Positions 59,601 to 64,000 of a stretch of 64,000 nucleotides of DNA are shown one piece after another. The DNA is from Rhododendron vialii (lineage: Eukaryota; Streptophyta; Magnoliopsida; Ericales; Ericaceae). How positions within the stretch are numbered: position 1 is the stretch's first letter; each line of letters begins with the position of its first letter. Made by a program: the position numbers and the translations under genes. The notes under the pieces were generated by a model. It was not told where the DNA came from and did not search any database. It saw only the letters and a program-made list of their open reading frames with translations. The DNA lies in contig NC_080569.1 of NCBI RefSeq assembly GCF_030253575.1, positions 1,074,001 through 1,138,000 on the forward strand, in the 5' to 3' direction.

Positions 59601-60820
59601 GTTCAAACCACGTGCAAATCGGAGTTCGAAAGTGTCCGTGGCAAAAATCCAAAATTTGGTCAATTTTTGAAATTCTGAAGATGCGCCTGGGTCGCATTCA
59701 CGTGCGCCAGGGGCGCATTCAAACTACACAATTGGTCAAAAACTTCGCGGGTTTGTCTCAGGCGCTCCAGAACTCCGTTTTTCGCAAGGTTTGTACCGTC
59801 AAAAAGCTTGTTGAGTCTAGATTCTAACCCATGTTGTTTGGATCAAATGTTATTTTTGCATCAAAAGATATGACAAATTTACCCTCAATGTGCCAAAAAA
59901 TAAATTAATTCAGTAAAACGCTCTCATTATTTTCATTTTAAAAATGATAAAGATTTATTTTATATGGATAAAAAGGATTTTAAAAGAACTAAAAGATTTT
60001 GTAATCATGCCTTATAAATAGTAGTAAAGTTTAGTTTATGGAAAGCGGGTAGTAAAAAGCTCCATTTTGATATCGCGAATATTACACCTAGAATTTCAAG
60101 TGAATCATTTCTCAGTTTCCTTTGTAAACCATGATCAATAACATGTCTTATAATTGGTTGTAGTGGTCAAGGGCTATATTTGGGGTATGAAAACAAAAAT
60201 TTGGCTTTATAAATATAAAAGCCTTGTCTTGGGCATATGTTTTAGGTGAATTCCGATCATTAAGCGATTTTTGTGTGCTTTAATGAAGTGCGAAAAGCCC
60301 AATGTACTCACTAGAACTCTTAATAAATAGACGAATACCTTAGAACTATGAATGGGAGTACGAAATGGAAATTAGAATGAGTGGGAGGGCACGAAAACGG
60401 GTTTTCGCCGTTGTGTTTCCTACGATTCTTGAATTGGTCTACTTTCGACCAACTTTTTATAAACCAAAATATATTAATTTATGTTTCGATCACACCATCT
60501 TTTTGGACTTTGAATACCCTCTTTCTCGATATACAATATATTTTGATCCGGTTTAAATTTGGAATAATTTAAAGATTTTCCCATAATAATTTGTTTTTCG
60601 ACTTGTTGAGGGTAAAATTGTCGTATCTTTTGATGTATAAAGAAGTTTTGAGCCAAACTAAATTGGTTAGAAAGTATGCTAGATGAGTTTTTCAACGGAT
60701 CAAACCTTGTGCAAATCGGAGTTCGAGAGTGTCCGTGGCAAGACCCAAAAATTTGTTCAATTTTTGAAATTCTGAAGATGCGCCTAGGTGTAATGTTGTG
60801 CGCCTGGGGCACTTCAAACT
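53603..60820. repeat. 1.1-kb tandem array, block 2 (about 6 units)
   Basis: Unit anchors (GAAGTGC.AAAAGCC) at 53875, 54966, 56962, 58072, 59188 and 60285, i.e. spacings of 1,091, 1,996 (with the solo LTR), 1,110, 1,116 and 1,097 bp. The block begins at the unit position where block 1 stopped (after ..AATCA.ACC, at TAGTAGTAAAGTTTAG) and ends inside a unit at CAAACT, fused to an ABCB exon. Each unit has a GC-rich core with repeated GCGCCTGGG/GGGCGCA. Short open frames across the core recur in most units on both strands but shift with indels. Confidence 0.94.
55944..56645. mobile_element. solo LTR, 702 bp
   Basis: Begins TGTTTACACC and ends GGTAAACA, an exact 7-bp terminal inverted repeat, flanked by 5-bp direct repeats ATTGG (55939-55943 and 56646-56650). 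Internal TATAAATAG at about 56252 suits an LTR promoter. No second LTR or internal region, so it is the product of LTR-LTR recombination. A different family from the copia element at 39 kb. Confidence 0.9.
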
Positions 60821-61826
60821 CTCCACCTTTGGATATCAGCTCTGAATGACAACCTGTCCATATATTTTTCAGGACAATGATCGAATCTACATCATGGATA
60901 GTAGATATTCTGTGTGCAACAACTATCGTTGTGCCATTGGACATTGCTGTATTCAATGCTTGTAGAACAATGAGTGCTGATTCTGCATCAAGAGCACTTG
61001 TGGCCTCATCAAGAAGTAGAATCTTTGGGTTTCTCAAAATCGCTCTTGCGATAGCAATCCTCTGTTTCCGCCCTCCAGAGAGCTGAGTTCCCCCTTCTCC
61101 AACCTGAAGCCATCAAACTGTCACATCAGTCTACAAGATGGTGCTGAAGACTAGTGTTTCTGTTCTAAAAAATGAGGTTTGCAGAACACAACTCAGAAGT
61201 GCCTTTGGAAACACAAAAGAACTCTTGTTGAATTTTAGCAAAATTAGTTTTCAGCAATTTGAAGACGTCTATTTGATACATTGTGACAATGGGTACTTTT
61301 CTGAAAGGTAGAAATAAGATTAAAAAACCATCAACCAAAGAATTTTTTGAGAAGTGCTCTCGGTAACTGATTTTGAAAACAACCATCAAATATTGTATCA
61401 AGCTTTCAGAACCCAAAAAAAAAAAAAAAAACCAAAGTGGAAAAAGCTAAAATCTGCCGCTTGTCTTCCACATCTGGCACTTAAATTACGACAATAACAA
61501 TTGAGATGTTCTATTCAGCCAACAAACTTTCTATTGTTGTTACCACCTTTTTTATGGTCATTAATCCTGTTGTCTTGCTAAACAGGAAAGGCTCAGCAAA
61601 AATACCTACCTGAGTATGATAACCATCAGGCAAATGTTGAACAAAAGAATGTGCATTTGCAGCTTCAGCGATTTGATCCATATCTGCTTCATCTTTACCA
61701 TACACAAGAATGTTCCCAGAAATGCTAGTGGAAAACAGTGCTGGTTCTTGATGTACCAGCCCCATCTGCTCTCTCAACCATTGTAACCCAAATTCGTTAA
61801 ATCATGTCCGTCCAACATTATTGTAC
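60816..61826 (-). pseudogene. ABCB transporter gene fragment, inverted copy
   Basis: Two exons on the minus strand. 61610-61826 reads [13 protein letters not shown] and LPDGYHTQ and has a one-base deletion near 61785 that shifts the frame. 60816-61103 carries [26 protein letters not shown] and VVAHRISTI, then is cut off after GGEF by the array. The second exon corresponds to the fragment at 51646 in opposite orientation. The lesions differ between copies, so they decayed independently at least in part. Confidence 0.88.
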
Positions 61827-62490
61827 CTATGGCAGTTCATAAACCACACAAAACAAAATTCTTGTAAACTAATGAGTGAACTATCAAAATTCTACTTTAA
61901 GATCAAAGAGAAATTTGAGATCTGCACCCTGTTCGGTTACATGGGAGACGTATTCTATATTTTCTCTGCTGTTTGGTGTGAGGGAAAACAGAAGTTAACT
62001 GGAAACTTTTTCTGTGGTAATAGGAAAATGAGTTGGGTCAGTGGTGGAAGCTCGGCCTTGGTTGGACATTGGACAAGGTCCACGTTTGAGCCCTCATGCC
62101 CCTTATTGGAGATAAACAAACTCCTAATACCAATCACACGTGGTGAGACCTTGGCTTCGGCCCCGATGTAGGTGTGATGGGATAGCTTACAGATCATGAT
62201 GTGGTGTAACAGTGCCATACTTCCCGCTTGAGCTTTTCATTTTACAAACGGGACAACAAAACAAACACTCGAGAAAGCAAGAAAGGGAAAATGATAGTTT
62301 TGGTTATAAAGACAGGTTTTGCCAAACCAAAAAAAATCCAAACACACCGACAAAGAAGACGACCTTAATTAACTTAGTTAAGATGAAATGATGAAATACA
62401 TTGACTAATTTAAATCGTATACAACTTGGATCAAAATTGAGCTGTTGCATACCTGAAAATATGATGCCAGAATACCAAGAATATAATACG

Positions 62491-62527
<37 letters not shown>

Positions 62528-63690
62528 AGAATTTTTTTGTTTTGAAGTTGGGGTGGGGGGGCTTAATACCTTCGCCCCTGCCTACTCGTCAATTCGCACT
62601 GAAGATTCCACCCATGCACACCACCAACTTTGATATACCAAGTTCCAGTAACTATACTTGCACCGGTCTCCATTTGTTTCCTGCAAAAGAATCAAATAGA
62701 ATTGAATACTGTGCACATAATTCAATTCAACTCCAAAACTTGAAAGGAAGTTTTCTCACTCGATGAAGCTTGACAGGTATACCAGACATTAAACATTTTC
62801 AAAAAACTGGAATTAAATGGGAATGGTTGTGGGAAATGTCCTTCATTAGCAAATTTACAACATTTGAGGAGATACACAAAATTAGATACGCCGAAGAAGT
62901 TATCCCAAGGTTCAAATGAAGCATGCTTGGAAGATCACATGATTTAAAACCTAGCTTAGATGCCCCTAACTGTCAGACCTACCAAATAGTTCATTAGATC
63001 CTTGACATGTCCCGTAATCTGTACTCAAGTACTATCCATTGGTTGCATCTTCCGTACTTAAAGCATACTCGTCAAGATAGAGGAACATTGCATGGTCCAA
63101 CTCAGCTATTGATAAATGAAATCCTTCAAAAAGTAGTCCAGTGGTAGATCGGTTGGTTTCGCGGAGAATTTAGACATATCAACAAACTAGCACAAAAGAA
63201 ATGCTCAATATGCCATTTTAAGGCTAAAACAGTTAGTAAAGGACAATTAGCGAAGTGACCGTTTCGGCATGGCCATTAGAGTTTCTAACTGCTCTGCAAT
63301 GTTCAGCTGGAGTGGGTACCTATCACCACAGCCGCGATAAGGTGCGAATTACACCCTTACACACGACGTCTGTTTACGATGACAACTACTGCAAATGGTT
63401 TTGAACTCGCCACCCATGCTAGGGAGAGATTTTCACCCGCACCATAATTGCCAACTCGACTACCACCTCACTGGTGGCTACTGTTAGAATAACATTTGGA
63501 TAATATCATGTTACCATGTTTTCTATGATATTTTTCATGTTTCTCAGTTTGTTTATTATTCATGTTCCCTAGTTAGTTTGGTTTAGGTTTCAAAACTTAA
63601 CAAACTTCAAAAATATGTTCAGGTGTAGCTTGTTTTATGAGACGAGTCAATCTAAAATGAGCTTCAATTGAGCAGAACACGAGCCGATGT
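61827..63690. other. right flank, no supported gene
   Basis: Includes the inverted partner of 50930-51170 (at 62030-62280), a (GA)n microsatellite at 62494-62525, and otherwise AT-rich sequence. A possible acceptor-plus-open-stretch on the minus strand near 62570-62690 could be a decayed exon, but I do not recognise it. 63245-63480 looks like a dispersed repeat (balanced base composition, inverted CACC/GGTGG motifs). Confidence 0.4.
62494..62525. repeat. (GA)n microsatellite
   Basis: About 16 GA units. Confidence 0.95.
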
Positions 63691-63895
63691 CGAGTAGTTA
63701 AAATTTTCATATACCACAAGCCAAGCGAGCCGAGTAGTAGCTTATTCGAGCTTGGTTTGAACTTTGAACTTCTAACGAGCTTCAAAAAGTGAAGGCTTTA
63801 CTTTCCCCCTTTTTTCCCCTGTAACTTTTTGTTCATATTAATTAATTACGTATGCAGAAGGAAAACTGGAAGTTCACACAAAAAAAGGTAACTTC
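63690..63895. repeat. second copy of the 34.55-34.72 kb segment
   Basis: Shares AGTTAAAATTTTCATAT, CGAGCCGAGTAGTAG, GTGAAGGCTTT, TTTTTGTTCATATTAATTAA and GAAGGAAAACTGGAAG in the same order. This copy has an extra ~45 bp (63742-63790) rich in CGAGCTT. Confidence 0.75.
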
Positions 63896-63952
63896 AAGGG
63901 ATCAATCCCAAACTGAAAGCAATCATTTCAATTCTAAGAACCTGTGCTATGT

Positions 63953-64000
63953 TTGGATTGGGTTTTGAATTTTTTTTTTAAGAAATAGTAGGGGTAACAA
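63953..64000. mobile_element. left end of a MITE cut by the window edge
   Basis: ATGTTTGGATTGGG and AATAGTAGGGGTAA match the start of the element at 17549. Confidence 0.45.

Noticed and set aside
57353-59827. Recurring 60-96 codon open frames in the 1.1-kb array units on both strands
   Set aside because: They recur because units are homologous. Their lengths and frames change with indels, both strands are open at once, and there is no codon bias or recognisable domain.
1-64000. tRNA, rRNA, snoRNA genes and CRISPR arrays
   Set aside because: I looked for tRNA-like A/B boxes with cloverleaf, rRNA-like stretches and short regularly spaced repeats and found none convincing. The tandem arrays here have unit lengths and structure unlike CRISPR, and the DNA is plant.

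Overview
This is plant nuclear DNA: AT-rich, with small exons, GT-AG introns, plant gene families, and abundant MITEs, LINEs and Ty1/copia elements. The gene structures look like a eudicot, possibly a woody one, but I cannot name the species from sequence alone.

Left part, 1-18 kb. (1) The 5' seven coding exons of a membrane-anchored UDP-glucuronate decarboxylase (UXS), minus strand, run off the left edge; the first intron looks like a U12-type AT-AC intron. (2) About 7.4 kb of intergenic DNA carries several MITE-like elements. (3) An intronless pectin methylesterase/invertase inhibitor-like gene lies at 11.8-12.4 kb, minus strand. (4) A two-exon LYR-motif gene of the MZM1/LYRM7 type (complex III assembly), minus strand, spans 13.8-16.5 kb.

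Centre, 18-34 kb. A complete SF2/ASF-type SR splicing factor gene (SR34/SR30 type, 303 aa, 13 coding exons) is on the plus strand, with a 1,033-bp hAT-like element with a perfect 8-bp target duplication in intron 4. After a MITE-rich spacer comes a complete GH1 beta-glucosidase gene (13 exons, 520 aa, BGLU11-like), plus strand. Its catalytic-nucleophile exon ends in a duplicated splice donor.

Right part, 34-64 kb. This is a rearranged, repeat-built region with no intact host gene that I can support. The promoter/5' region of the beta-glucosidase recurs twice, at about 37 kb (cut by a LINE fragment) and 47 kb. The second copy continues into a GH1 pseudogene that has lost its start codon and is split by foreign DNA. 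A 7.3-kb Ty1/copia element (minus strand, LTRs differing at two positions that I could find, target duplication GAGCC) sits inside another LINE fragment. From 48.8 to 60.8 kb there is a tandem array of a roughly 1.1-kb unit, eight anchors in two blocks, itself hit by a 702-bp solo LTR (target duplication ATTGG). Two ABCB transporter gene fragments in opposite orientation lie in and beside the array.

The intact host genes are unrelated housekeeping or cell-wall genes (UDP-xylose supply, pectin modification, mitochondrial complex III assembly, splicing, glycoside hydrolysis) and do not form a pathway cluster. I found no clearly new biological system. The most interesting items are the AT-AC intron, the duplicated splice donor, the 1.1-kb array with its GC-rich palindromic core, and the inverted ABCB pair.
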